6,596 nucleotides of DNA from Lachnospiraceae bacterium. GTDB lineage: Bacteria; Bacillota; Clostridia; Lachnospirales; Lachnospiraceae. Shown here in pieces: positions 1-5,914 of this stretch. Each line of letters begins with the position of its first letter. Position 1 is the first letter of the stretch. The stretch covers positions 1 to 6,596 of the forward strand of contig JAJQIE010000272.1 in the NCBI GenBank assembly GCA_021199395.1, given 5' to 3'. A model generated the notes under the pieces. That model saw nothing but the letters and a program-made list of their open reading frames with translations, made no database searches and was not told the origin of the DNA. Both the position numbers and the translations under genes were made by a program.

Positions 1-1002
1 TTTTTAAAGAGCAAGACGACCGATCCGGCGGTGCTGGTGATCGATGAGGCAGGGCGGTTTGTGATCTCGCTTTTGTCCGGTCATATCGGCGGTGCGAACC
101 GACTGGCAAATCAGGCGGCAGCGGCGCTTGGCGCTACGCCGGTGATTACGACCGCGACCGATGTAAATGGCAAATTCGCGGTCGATGTCTTTGCAAAGGA
201 TAACGGGCTGAGGATTGGCAGTATGGCAGCGGCGAAGGAAATATCCGCAGCTATCCTGCGCGGCGAGAAGATTGGAGTAGTCTGTGAGGGGAAAATGGAA
301 GGAGAAATGCCACCGGAGCTGATACTGATAGAGACGATTCCTCGTGAAGACCCGGCGGGGGAATATTCCACACAGAGTGAGGGATGCCATCCGGCGAAGG
401 AGATCCGCATCCTCCATGATATAACAGCCGTACAGTTGGGGGCAATTATTACGATTGGAGCTTCTTTTCGGGAATTGACGTTTTCGCTGAACAGATGTGA
501 TGCGGGTTCTGCTGAGGCAGAGCCTGTGATCTGGGTATCTCAGCTTCCCCCGGTGATTCTGGAGCTTTACCCGAAAAGCTATATCATCGGAATCGGCTGC
601 AGAAAAGGAAAATCTGTGTGGGAGATCGCACGGGTGGTAAACCAGGCGCTCTGTGAACTGGGGATTACTATGGAAGAAATCGCAGGCGTAGCTTCTATCG
701 ATCTGAAAAAAAACGAGCCGGGTCTGGTGGAATTCTGCCGGAGAAATGCGCTCTGCTTTGAGACTTACCCGGCGGAAACGCTTGCCACAGTAAAGGGGGA
801 TTTCTCTCCGTCGGCATTTGTGCAAAGCGTTACAGGCGTAGATAATGTCTGTGAGCGCGCAGCGCTCTGTATGGCGAAGAAAATGTCTGCTCATGCGAAT
901 ACGGATTTGGAGAAGGGCGGCGGGAGGCTGATCATGGGCAAGCAGGCGGAAGATGGCGTGACAGTCGCCGTGGCGGAACGAAGCTGGAAGGTGCGGTTCT
1001 GA
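1..1002 (+). CDS. cbiG: Cobalt-precorrin-5A hydrolase CbiG, 5' end missing
   Basis: The frame is open from base 1, so the gene begins upstream of the window; 333 residues are visible and it ends in TGA at 1000-1002. CbiG opens the delta-lactone of cobalt-precorrin-5A and releases the C20 two-carbon unit as acetaldehyde, in the anaerobic cobalamin pathway in the cytoplasm. Seen: the N-terminal domain signature SLLSGHIGGAN at visible residues 23-33, preceded by VIDEAGRFVI; then a variable middle region; then the C-terminal CbiG domain from about residue 194, with IIGIGCRKGKS (195-205), VASIDLKKNEPGL and a conserved TYPAETL stretch. The middle region, about residues 85-180, looks longer than in compact CbiG proteins. 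The next gene downstream is cbiH, the usual type of partner. An internal GTG at 31 is not the true start, because the homologous sequence continues upstream of it. Family assignment is firm; the missing N-terminus is probably some tens of residues. Confidence 0.95.
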   Translation, partial: FLKSKTTDPAVLVIDEAGRFVISLLSGHIGGANRLANQAAAALGATPVITTATDVNGKFAVDVFAKDNGLRIGSMAAAKEISAAILRGEKIGVVCEGKMEGEMPPELILIETIPREDPAGEYSTQSEGCHPAKEIRILHDITAVQLGAIITIGASFRELTFSLNRCDAGSAEAEPVIWVSQLPPVILELYPKSYIIGIGCRKGKSVWEIARVVNQALCELGITMEEIAGVASIDLKKNEPGLVEFCRRNALCFETYPAETLATVKGDFSPSAFVQSVTGVDNVCERAALCMAKKMSAHANTDLEKGGGRLIMGKQAEDGVTVAVAERSWKVRF

Positions 1003-1019
1003 AAATTCCTTTCGGCAAG

Positions 1020-1045
1020 GCGCAGACAGGCAAAACATTCTGCGC
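1020..1045. repeat. Inverted repeat / weak hairpin after cbiG
   Basis: The arms GCGCAGA (1020-1026) and TCTGCGC (1039-1045) are perfect 7-bp complements separated by a 12-nt loop. It begins 18 bp after the cbiG stop. No T-run follows the 3' arm, so it is not a standard intrinsic terminator. It could be an RNA-stabilising hairpin, a processing site, or chance. Confidence 0.4.
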
Positions 1046-1087
1046 ATTATGTACAAGTTCTTACGATACGGTCTACCAAGGGAACTA

Positions 1088-1176
1088 AGATATTGAGAAT
1101 GTTGAGAACAGAAAATACTGAAATACAGAGAATATTGAAACACAGAGAATATTGAAACACTTGAAATACAGAGAAC
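1088..1176 (+). repeat. Purine-rich tandem repeat upstream of cbiH
   Basis: Two perfect adjacent copies of the 17-mer ACAGAGAATATTGAAAC lie at 1125-1141 and 1142-1158. Each 17-mer is made of related 9- and 8-nt halves (ACAGAGAAT and ATTGAAAC). Degenerate versions of these halves extend the array on both sides, for example TATTGAGAATGTTGAGAAC upstream and ACTTGAAATACAGAGAAC downstream. The array ends 8 bp before the cbiH Shine-Dalgarno. The perfect core is certain; the outer limits are approximate. Confidence 0.85.
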
Positions 1177-1184
1177 ACGGGAAT

Positions 1185-1189
1185 GGAGG
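1185..1189 (+). promoter_or_regulatory. Ribosome binding site that fixes the cbiH TTG start
   Basis: GGAGG lies 7 nt before the TTG at 1197. No ATG or GTG in the same frame lies nearby, and the other upstream TTG codons in this frame (1152, 1161) fall inside the tandem repeat with no Shine-Dalgarno, so this site decides the start. Confidence 0.85.
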
Positions 1190-1196
1190 ATCTGGT

Positions 1197-1931
1197 TTGA
1201 AAAACAGGTTATATGTTGTGGGAATGGGGCCCGGCGATGAGAGGCTTATGTGTCGGAGAGCGGCGGATGTGCTTGCCGCGTGCGATACGATTATCGGGTA
1301 CACGGTGTATGTGAATCTGCTGCGGGAGGCGTACCCGGACAAGGAGTTTCTGACAACGCCGATGACGCAGGAGGCGAAGCGCTGTGAGATGGCCTTTGAG
1401 GAGGCGGAGAAAGGGAAAACTGTAGCCATGGTCTGCAGCGGGGACGCAGGCGTCTATGGCATGAGCGGCCTGATGCTGGAGATTGGGGCAGCTTATCCGG
1501 ACATTGAGGTGGAAGTGATTCCGGGTATTACCGCAGCGCTTAGCGGGGGAGCGGTGCTCGGAGCGCCTCTGACGCATGATTTTGCGGTGATCAGCCTGAG
1601 CGACCGGCTGACCTCGTGGGAGAAGATTGAAAAGCGGCTTGCTCTGGCGGCGGAGGCGGATTTTGCTATCTGTCTTTATAACCCGTCCAGCAAGGGACGC
1701 CCGGATTACCTGAAGCGCGCGTGCGACATCCTTTTGCGGGTGCTGCCGCCGGAGCGAATCTGCGGGACAGTGGAAAATATCGGGCGCGAGGGGGAGACGG
1801 CCAGACTGTATACCCTCCAGGAGCTGCGGGAAGCCAGGGTAAATATGTTTACGACGGTATTTATCGGGAATTCCATGACAAAAGAGATGAACGGACGGAT
1901 GGTAACGCCGCGCGGATATCGGATCGGGTGA
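1197..1931 (+). CDS. cbiH: Cobalt-factor III / precorrin-3B C17-methyltransferase
   Basis: The 244-residue protein uses SAM to methylate C17 with ring contraction, turning cobalt-factor III into cobalt-precorrin-4 in the anaerobic pathway; the aerobic counterpart is CobJ. Start: TTG, chosen because GGAGG sits 7 nt upstream and the resulting N-terminus LYVVGMGPGD matches the family. Seen: the tetrapyrrole methylase glycine-rich motif VGMGPG (residues 8-13), GYTVYVNLL (34-42), the SAM-pocket motif CSGDAGVYGM (80-89), VIPGITAALSG (107-117), LGAPLTHDFAVISLSD (121-136) and the CobJ/CbiH signature LYNPSSKGR (160-168). The length is normal for a stand-alone enzyme (about 240-250 aa), with no fused domain. 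The upstream neighbour cbiG supports the anaerobic name over cobJ. The stop codon precedes the MATE start by only 6 nt. Confidence 0.95.
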   Translation: MKNRLYVVGMGPGDERLMCRRAADVLAACDTIIGYTVYVNLLREAYPDKEFLTTPMTQEAKRCEMAFEEAEKGKTVAMVCSGDAGVYGMSGLMLEIGAAYPDIEVEVIPGITAALSGGAVLGAPLTHDFAVISLSDRLTSWEKIEKRLALAAEADFAICLYNPSSKGRPDYLKRACDILLRVLPPERICGTVENIGREGETARLYTLQELREARVNMFTTVFIGNSMTKEMNGRMVTPRGYRIG

Positions 1932-1937
1932 GCGGAC

Positions 1938-3290
1938 ATGGAGAATGAAATCTTTGAAAAAGCCCCCGTGCACAAGGCGTTTTTCAGCCTTGCCATGCCG
2001 GTCGTGATGGGCATGGTGGTTTCCCTGCTCTACAATATGGTGGATACTTATTTTATCGCGAGGACAGGGAATACGAACCTGGTGGCGGGCGTTTCTCTGG
2101 GAGCGCCGGTTTTCACCTGCATGATCGCGCTGGGGGATATCCTTGGGCTGGGTGGTAGCTCCGTGATATCGCGGCTGTTTGGACAGAAGCGTGACGAGGA
2201 TGGCAAACGGATCAGTGTTTTCTGCTTTTACGCGTCTTTTCTGGGCGGGATTCTGGTGGCGGTGCTGCTGCTCGCGTTCCGGACGCCGATGCTGAATCTG
2301 CTCGGCGCTGATCAGGATACATGGACGCACGCTTCCGCATATTATACGTACATTGCTGCCGGAGCGCCATTTATTATCCTGACCTTTACACCGAATAATC
2401 AGCTCCGGACAGAGGGACTCGCAAAATCCTCTATGATAGGGAGTATTCTTGGTACAGTTGTAAATATTATTTTCGACCCTGTCTGCATTTTCGGGCTTGG
2501 CATGGGAGCGGCGGGAGCGGCAATCGCGACGGTGATCGGCAATATCTGCACGGATGTATATTATGTATGGGTGCTGAAAAATAAAAGCAAAAAGCTTTCC
2601 ATCGATCCGAGAGCGCTTTCCATCACAGGGGCGGAGCTCTGCCAGATCCTTGCGATCGGCGTCCCGGCTTCTGTGACAAATTTTATGACCAGCCTGAGCA
2701 CGATGCTCACGAACCGCAGCCTGCTCCCCTATGGGAATGACCGGGTGGCGGCGATGGGGATTGCGATGAAGGTCAATATGATCGCGGTTTTGGTGCTGGT
2801 AGGATTTGCTTTTGGGGCGCAGCCTCTGACCGGCTACAATTACGGGGCGAAAAATCAGGAGCGGTTAAAGCAGATTCTGGCTTTCTGCTACAAATTTGAG
2901 TGCGCGCTGGCAGTGGTATTTGCTGCAGTGCTTTCCGCGGTGGCGCGACCTCTGCTGGGATTGTTTACTGAGAACCAGGAGCTGGTGCGGATGGGCGTAT
3001 CCATGCTCAGGTGGCAGCAGGCGGGGATGCTGTTTGTGGGGATCGTGCTTGTCACGACCTGCACCTTTCAGTCTGCGGGAAAAGCGATGGGAGCTTTCTG
3101 GCTTTCGATCAGCAGACAGGGGATTATCTTCGCAGCTGTGCTCTGGATACTGTCCGGGGCATTCGGATATCAGGGAATCCTGGCGACACAGGCACTCTCC
3201 GATCTGCTTACAGCCGTGCTTGCGGTGCTGCTTTTCAGACGCTATATCGTAAGCGAATGGAAGCGTCCGGACAGGCCGCGGATACAGTGA
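1938..3290 (+). CDS. MATE-family multidrug efflux transporter, MepA-like
   Basis: This is a 450-residue inner-membrane protein of the MATE family, which exports cationic drugs and metabolites using Na+ or H+ gradients. About 12 hydrophobic segments span residues 14-435. Seen: the N-terminal EKAPVHKAFFSLAMPVVMG resembles the MepA type (EKSPVFKA...SLP); MVDTYFIARTG (34-44); FDPVCIFGLGMGAAGAAIATVIG region (179-201), the typical end of the first half; and GAQPLTGYNYGAK (293-305) in the second half, the family's QPL-GYNYGAK motif. The length matches the family (about 450). ATG at 1938 starts 6 nt after the cbiH stop; the only Shine-Dalgarno-like sequence, GGTGA (1927-1931), overlaps that stop, which suggests translational coupling to cbiH. 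The substrate cannot be read from the sequence. Any connection to corrinoids is inferred from position only. Confidence 0.93.
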   Translation: MENEIFEKAPVHKAFFSLAMPVVMGMVVSLLYNMVDTYFIARTGNTNLVAGVSLGAPVFTCMIALGDILGLGGSSVISRLFGQKRDEDGKRISVFCFYASFLGGILVAVLLLAFRTPMLNLLGADQDTWTHASAYYTYIAAGAPFIILTFTPNNQLRTEGLAKSSMIGSILGTVVNIIFDPVCIFGLGMGAAGAAIATVIGNICTDVYYVWVLKNKSKKLSIDPRALSITGAELCQILAIGVPASVTNFMTSLSTMLTNRSLLPYGNDRVAAMGIAMKVNMIAVLVLVGFAFGAQPLTGYNYGAKNQERLKQILAFCYKFECALAVVFAAVLSAVARPLLGLFTENQELVRMGVSMLRWQQAGMLFVGIVLVTTCTFQSAGKAMGAFWLSISRQGIIFAAVLWILSGAFGYQGILATQALSDLLTAVLAVLLFRRYIVSEWKRPDRPRIQ

Positions 3291-3303
3291 AAAAAGGTAA
3301 ACG

Positions 3304-3319
3304 GTTCTGTAGACAGAAC
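3304..3319. promoter_or_regulatory. 16-bp palindrome, possible operator
   Basis: GTTCTGT (3304-3310), a 2-nt centre AG, then ACAGAAC (3313-3319): the arms are perfect inverted repeats. With one mismatched pair (3303/3320) the symmetry extends to 3301-3322. The very short centre favours a dimeric-protein binding site over an RNA terminator, and no T-run follows. It sits 13 bp after the MATE stop and 41 bp before the next start, so a regulator could act here on the gene at 3361. No regulator family is identified. Confidence 0.45.
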
Positions 3320-3347
3320 GGTAAAAATGCTGCACATCAGGCGGCGG

Positions 3348-3353
3348 AAAGGG
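3348..3353 (+). promoter_or_regulatory. Ribosome binding site for the 555-aa membrane protein
   Basis: AAAGGG is 7 nt upstream of ATG at 3361. It decides between two ATGs 3 nt apart in overlapping frames (3358 and 3361): only the second opens the long conserved frame. Confidence 0.6.
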
Positions 3354-3360
3354 AAAATGT

Positions 3361-5028
3361 ATGAACAGGAACGGAGAATCAGGAGGTTTGCTGAATCTTA
3401 TCGTGCGGCTGCTGGTCACAGTAGTCTCAGGAGGTATTTATTTTTATGTGATGCTGCCTCCGATCAATCTGAAATCTATGGAGTTCTGGCTGTTTTTATT
3501 TGTACTGCTGGCGATTTATCTGATTGTCACGCTGGTGACGTCCGGGCTTCGCATCACGAGGAATGGAAATTTTGTGCTGCCGCAGGGGATGTTTTTTTCA
3601 AGGTGTAAAATTCCGCTTTTTCTGATGGCTGTGCTTTTGATAGCCGGAATAATCGCGGGAATATATTCTTCTGTGATTTTTCACGCGAATTCCTATTATA
3701 ATCTGCTCGATGTGCAGACCGGTGATTTTACGGAGGAAGTGGCGGAAATTTCCTATGATAAGATACCAATGCTGGACAAGGATTCCAGCGTCCAGCTCGG
3801 CAGCCGCGCACTCGGAAACCTGAGCAGCGACAGCAGCCTGGTATCACAGTTTGAGGTTTCTGACGAGGAATATTCTCAGATCAATTATCAGAACAATCCG
3901 GTTCGCGTGGCGCCCCTGCTTTACGGCAACCTCATTAAATGGTTTAACAACCGTTCCGAGGGACTGCCGGGCTATATCATTGTAAATATGGTCACGCAGG
4001 AGGCGGATCTGGTTCAGCTGGACGAAGGTATGAAATATTCGACGGGCGAGCATTTTGGGAGGAACCTCTACCGTCTGCTGCGCTTCCGTTATCCGACGAT
4101 GATGTTCGGCGATGTGAATTTTGAGATCGACGAGGATGGGACGCCGTGGTGGGTATGCTCGCGCACTGTGCATAAGATCGGCCTGTTTGGCGGTGAGGAC
4201 ACGGATGGCGCGGTTCTGGTAAATGCGATTACCGGGGAAAGCGCCTATTATGAGGAAGTCCCGACCTGGGTAGACCGTGTTTATTCGGCGGATCAGCTGG
4301 TACAGCAGTATGATTACCACGGAACACTGGTGAATGGATGGATCAATTCCTGGCTGGGACAGAAGGGCATTACGACGACATCGGACGGGTACAATTACAT
4401 CGCGATGAACGATGACGTCTATCTTTATACGGGCGTGACCTCGGCGGGAAACGATGAGTCGAATGTCGGTTTTATCCTGGTAAATCAGCGTACCAAGGAG
4501 GCGCGCTATTACAACATCACCGGCGCTACAGAGTATTCTGCAATGTCTTCTGCGGAGGGTGCGGTTCAGCATCTGGGCTATGCGGCGACCTTCCCGATTC
4601 TGCTGAACATCTCGGATGAGCCTACCTATTTTATGTCGCTGAAGGATTCCGCGGATCTGGTAAAAATGTACGCGATGGTCAATGTCTCTGATTACCAGAT
4701 TACGGCGACTGGCAGCTCGGTAGCGGAATGCCAGGCAAACTATGAGGAGCTTCTGGTCGAAAATGGAATTAAAGTCACTGATCCGGTAGAGCTTGTCGAG
4801 ACAGAGACGGATACCGTCACGGGAACTGTTACCGAAATCCGGTCAGTGGTCGTGGATGGCAATACTGTTTTCTATTTCTCACTGGGAACGGATACCTATT
4901 ATGCAGTCTCCGCTGCGGATGACCAGAATGCTGTGATATATGATGTGGGCGATAAAGTCACAATTACGTATTATGTGGAAGATACGGGGGATGACAGCGG
5001 CGTCCTTACGGGAATCAGGGTAGAATAA
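3361..5028 (+). CDS. Membrane-anchored protein of unknown function with three PepSY-like repeats
   Basis: I cannot assign a named function to this 555-residue protein. Three hydrophobic segments lie at about residues 10-32, 42-62 and 84-107. The positive loop between the second and third (RITRNG...SRCK) suggests N-terminus inside and the remaining ~445 residues outside the membrane. The ectodomain carries three spaced copies of the pattern G-x-[IV]-[IL]-V-N-x-x-T-x-E-[AS]: GYIIVNMVTQEADLV (204-218), GAVLVNAITGESAYY (283-297) and GFILVNQRTKEARYY (370-384). This strand-turn-strand pattern resembles PepSY domains (V-D-x-x-T-G-E-V). Residues about 485-555 are beta-rich, with alternating hydrophobics and a GDKVTITYYV strand, suggesting an OB-like fold; that is inference. 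No catalytic motif, lipobox or cleavable signal peptide is visible. The gene follows the MATE gene after 70 bp and ends at TAA 5026-5028. The frame is intact; a role in the cell envelope is plausible but unproven. Confidence 0.85.
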   Translation: MNRNGESGGLLNLIVRLLVTVVSGGIYFYVMLPPINLKSMEFWLFLFVLLAIYLIVTLVTSGLRITRNGNFVLPQGMFFSRCKIPLFLMAVLLIAGIIAGIYSSVIFHANSYYNLLDVQTGDFTEEVAEISYDKIPMLDKDSSVQLGSRALGNLSSDSSLVSQFEVSDEEYSQINYQNNPVRVAPLLYGNLIKWFNNRSEGLPGYIIVNMVTQEADLVQLDEGMKYSTGEHFGRNLYRLLRFRYPTMMFGDVNFEIDEDGTPWWVCSRTVHKIGLFGGEDTDGAVLVNAITGESAYYEEVPTWVDRVYSADQLVQQYDYHGTLVNGWINSWLGQKGITTTSDGYNYIAMNDDVYLYTGVTSAGNDESNVGFILVNQRTKEARYYNITGATEYSAMSSAEGAVQHLGYAATFPILLNISDEPTYFMSLKDSADLVKMYAMVNVSDYQITATGSSVAECQANYEELLVENGIKVTDPVELVETETDTVTGTVTEIRSVVVDGNTVFYFSLGTDTYYAVSAADDQNAVIYDVGDKVTITYYVEDTGDDSGVLTGIRVE

Positions 5029-5088
5029 AAAGGTAAAAAGTAAAATAATAAGAGAACAGAAGAATAAATAAAAAGCGAAAGAAAAAGA

Positions 5089-5152
5089 GATAAAAGGATA
5101 AAAGGATAAAAGGATAAAAAGATAAAAAGATAAAAAGATAAAAAGATAAAAA
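5089..5152 (+). repeat. 8-bp tandem repeat, eight copies of GATAAAAR
   Basis: Eight contiguous units with no interruption: three copies of GATAAAAG (5089-5112) followed by five of GATAAAAA (5113-5152). The only variation is the eighth base, and it is ordered rather than mixed, which suggests stepwise unit duplication. The array ends 4 bp before the Shine-Dalgarno of the next gene, so a change in copy number would alter its leader but not its reading frame. Confidence 0.95.
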
Positions 5153-5156
5153 AGAA

Positions 5157-5161
5157 AGGGG
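5157..5161 (+). promoter_or_regulatory. Ribosome binding site next to the 8-bp repeat
   Basis: AGGGG ends 7 nt before ATG at 5169, which supports that ATG over the in-frame TTG at 5163, which would leave only a 1-nt gap. The site immediately follows the repeat array. Confidence 0.75.
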
Positions 5162-5168
5162 ATTGACC

Positions 5169-5885
5169 ATGAAAAAAGGATGGAAAAAATTCGCTGGACT
5201 GACCTCTCAGGGCTATTCTGATCTGATCGCATTTGAACCTTCCCTGGATGCATGGAACAATGCGTTCGAGGTGCTTTTGGAAAACATTGCGGATGAGAGG
5301 GCCGGGAATGCCGATTACGCGAAAGAGCTGTATCAGGTTGACGACAGTACGGATTACCGCTACGATGTAAGCGAGTGGCTGGAGGATTACCTGGATGAGC
5401 TTGACATGAGAGAAGAGTATGAGCGGCTGGAGACGGCATGCCGGAAGCTTCTCACGCTTTTCGCGTGGGAAGAAGAATCACCGTCTGAGTTTTGTACCAT
5501 GCTTTCGGTCGCACTTCTTGGACAGGGAAAAACACAGGAAGCGCTGACCTTTGATGAAGAATGGCTGCAGAAAGAGCCGGACAGCCAGTATGCGGTGGCC
5601 GCGCTTATCCGGGCGAGGATGAAGTGCTCTGATATGCAGGGAGCCAGAGAACTGGTAGAAGGACATATTACGGAAGCTACAAAATGTATTGAGGATAACG
5701 AGCTGATCTTTATTGCGGCGGAAGAGTTTTATCAGGAAGCGGGAGAGAAAAAGGCCGCAAAAAGGGTGCACAGGGAGCTGGAAGCGTTTGAAGAATTGCT
5801 GGATGATGAATTTGACGAAGAATTTGGCGGGGAATTTCTGGAAGATGAGGATGATTTAGCAGACATGGAGCTGCCGTTTAACTGA
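5169..5885 (+). CDS. Acidic TPR-like helical protein of unknown function
   Basis: This 238-residue protein is not recognised by name. It has no signal peptide or membrane segment, so it is probably cytoplasmic. Start ATG is chosen from the Shine-Dalgarno at 5157-5161. The body looks all-helical. Residues about 83-165 resemble paired TPR helices (CRKLLTLFAWEEE, then MLSVALLGQGKTQEALTFDEEWLQKEPDS, then VAALIRARMKCSDMQGARELVEG), including the A-L-x-x-x-x-x-x-L-x-x-x-P-x-S spacing typical of TPR helix B ends; a third helical pair follows at 175-200. The C-terminal tail, residues 203-235, has 18 Asp/Glu in 33 positions and no Lys or Arg. TPR folds usually mediate protein-protein contacts, and the tail could bind a basic partner, but both roles are inference. 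It is followed after 29 bp by a GNAT gene, so the two may be co-transcribed. Confidence 0.8.
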   Translation: MKKGWKKFAGLTSQGYSDLIAFEPSLDAWNNAFEVLLENIADERAGNADYAKELYQVDDSTDYRYDVSEWLEDYLDELDMREEYERLETACRKLLTLFAWEEESPSEFCTMLSVALLGQGKTQEALTFDEEWLQKEPDSQYAVAALIRARMKCSDMQGARELVEGHITEATKCIEDNELIFIAAEEFYQEAGEKKAAKRVHRELEAFEELLDDEFDEEFGGEFLEDEDDLADMELPFN

Positions 5886-5900
5886 ATCTGAAGTTTAAGC

Positions 5901-5910
5901 GGGGAGAAGG
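5901..5910 (+). promoter_or_regulatory. Ribosome binding site for the GNAT gene
   Basis: The purine block GGGGAGAAGG lies 4 nt before ATG at 5915, with the GGAG core at 5903-5906 giving an 8-nt spacing. It supports the chosen start. Confidence 0.7.
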
Positions 5911-5914
5911 ATTT

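Larger units (their letters stand above)
1003..1196 (+). other. cbiG-cbiH intergenic spacer without a gene
   Basis: This 194-bp gap is long for two consecutive cobalamin genes. Its left half holds a short hairpin (1020-1045). Its right half is a purine-rich tandem repeat (about 1088-1176) leading into the cbiH ribosome binding site. No cobalamin-riboswitch B12-box-like sequence, no T-tract terminator and no convincing -35/-10 pair was seen. It contains no plausible coding sequence of its own. Confidence 0.7.
5029..5168 (+). other. A/G-rich low-complexity spacer
   Basis: This 140-bp gap is almost entirely A and G on the + strand with scattered T; only two C residues occur between 5029 and 5160. 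The first half is irregular (runs such as GGTAAAAAGTAAAATAATAAG) and grades into the exact 8-bp array. There is no hairpin terminator after the upstream gene and no convincing promoter. Apparent open frames across it are low-complexity artefacts. Confidence 0.75.

Noticed and set aside
1020..1045. Intrinsic terminator after cbiG
   Set aside because: The stem is 7 bp with a 12-nt loop and no following T-run, so it does not meet terminator criteria.
1056..1086. Second inverted repeat AGTTC...GAACT in the cbiG-cbiH gap
   Set aside because: The arms are only 5 bp with a 21-nt loop, well within chance expectation.
4..1143. Long antisense open frame opposite cbiG (379 codons) on the - strand
   Set aside because: It mirrors the codon bias of a clear CbiG gene, has no recognisable motif or ribosome binding site, and is rich in Arg, His, Cys and Ser as shadow frames are.
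1152..1196. Extended N-terminus for cbiH from TTG at 1152
   Set aside because: It would translate the tandem repeat into residues absent from the family and lacks a Shine-Dalgarno; the TTG at 1197 has a strong one.
1003..1196. Possible cobalamin riboswitch between cbiG and cbiH
   Set aside because: No B12-box-like conserved segment or multi-helix layout was seen, and the gap is partly low-complexity repeat; a riboswitch would be expected upstream of the operon, outside the window.
1209..2330. Long antisense open frame spanning cbiH and the start of the MATE gene
   Set aside because: It crosses two well-supported genes, has an Arg/His-rich composition typical of antisense shadows, and shows no domain.
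3327..3608. Alternative + strand frame overlapping the start of the 555-aa protein, including ATG at 3358
   Set aside because: It lies out of frame within a long gene with coherent TM segments, and its composition is not protein-like.
5089..5152. CRISPR array
   Set aside because: The units are 8 bp and contiguous with no spacers, so this is a simple tandem repeat.
4879..5439. Antisense frame encoding a Phe/Leu/Ser-rich 'membrane' segment across the 8-bp repeat
   Set aside because: The hydrophobic stretch is simply the translated complement of GATAAAAR repeats; there is no ribosome binding site and no conserved sequence.
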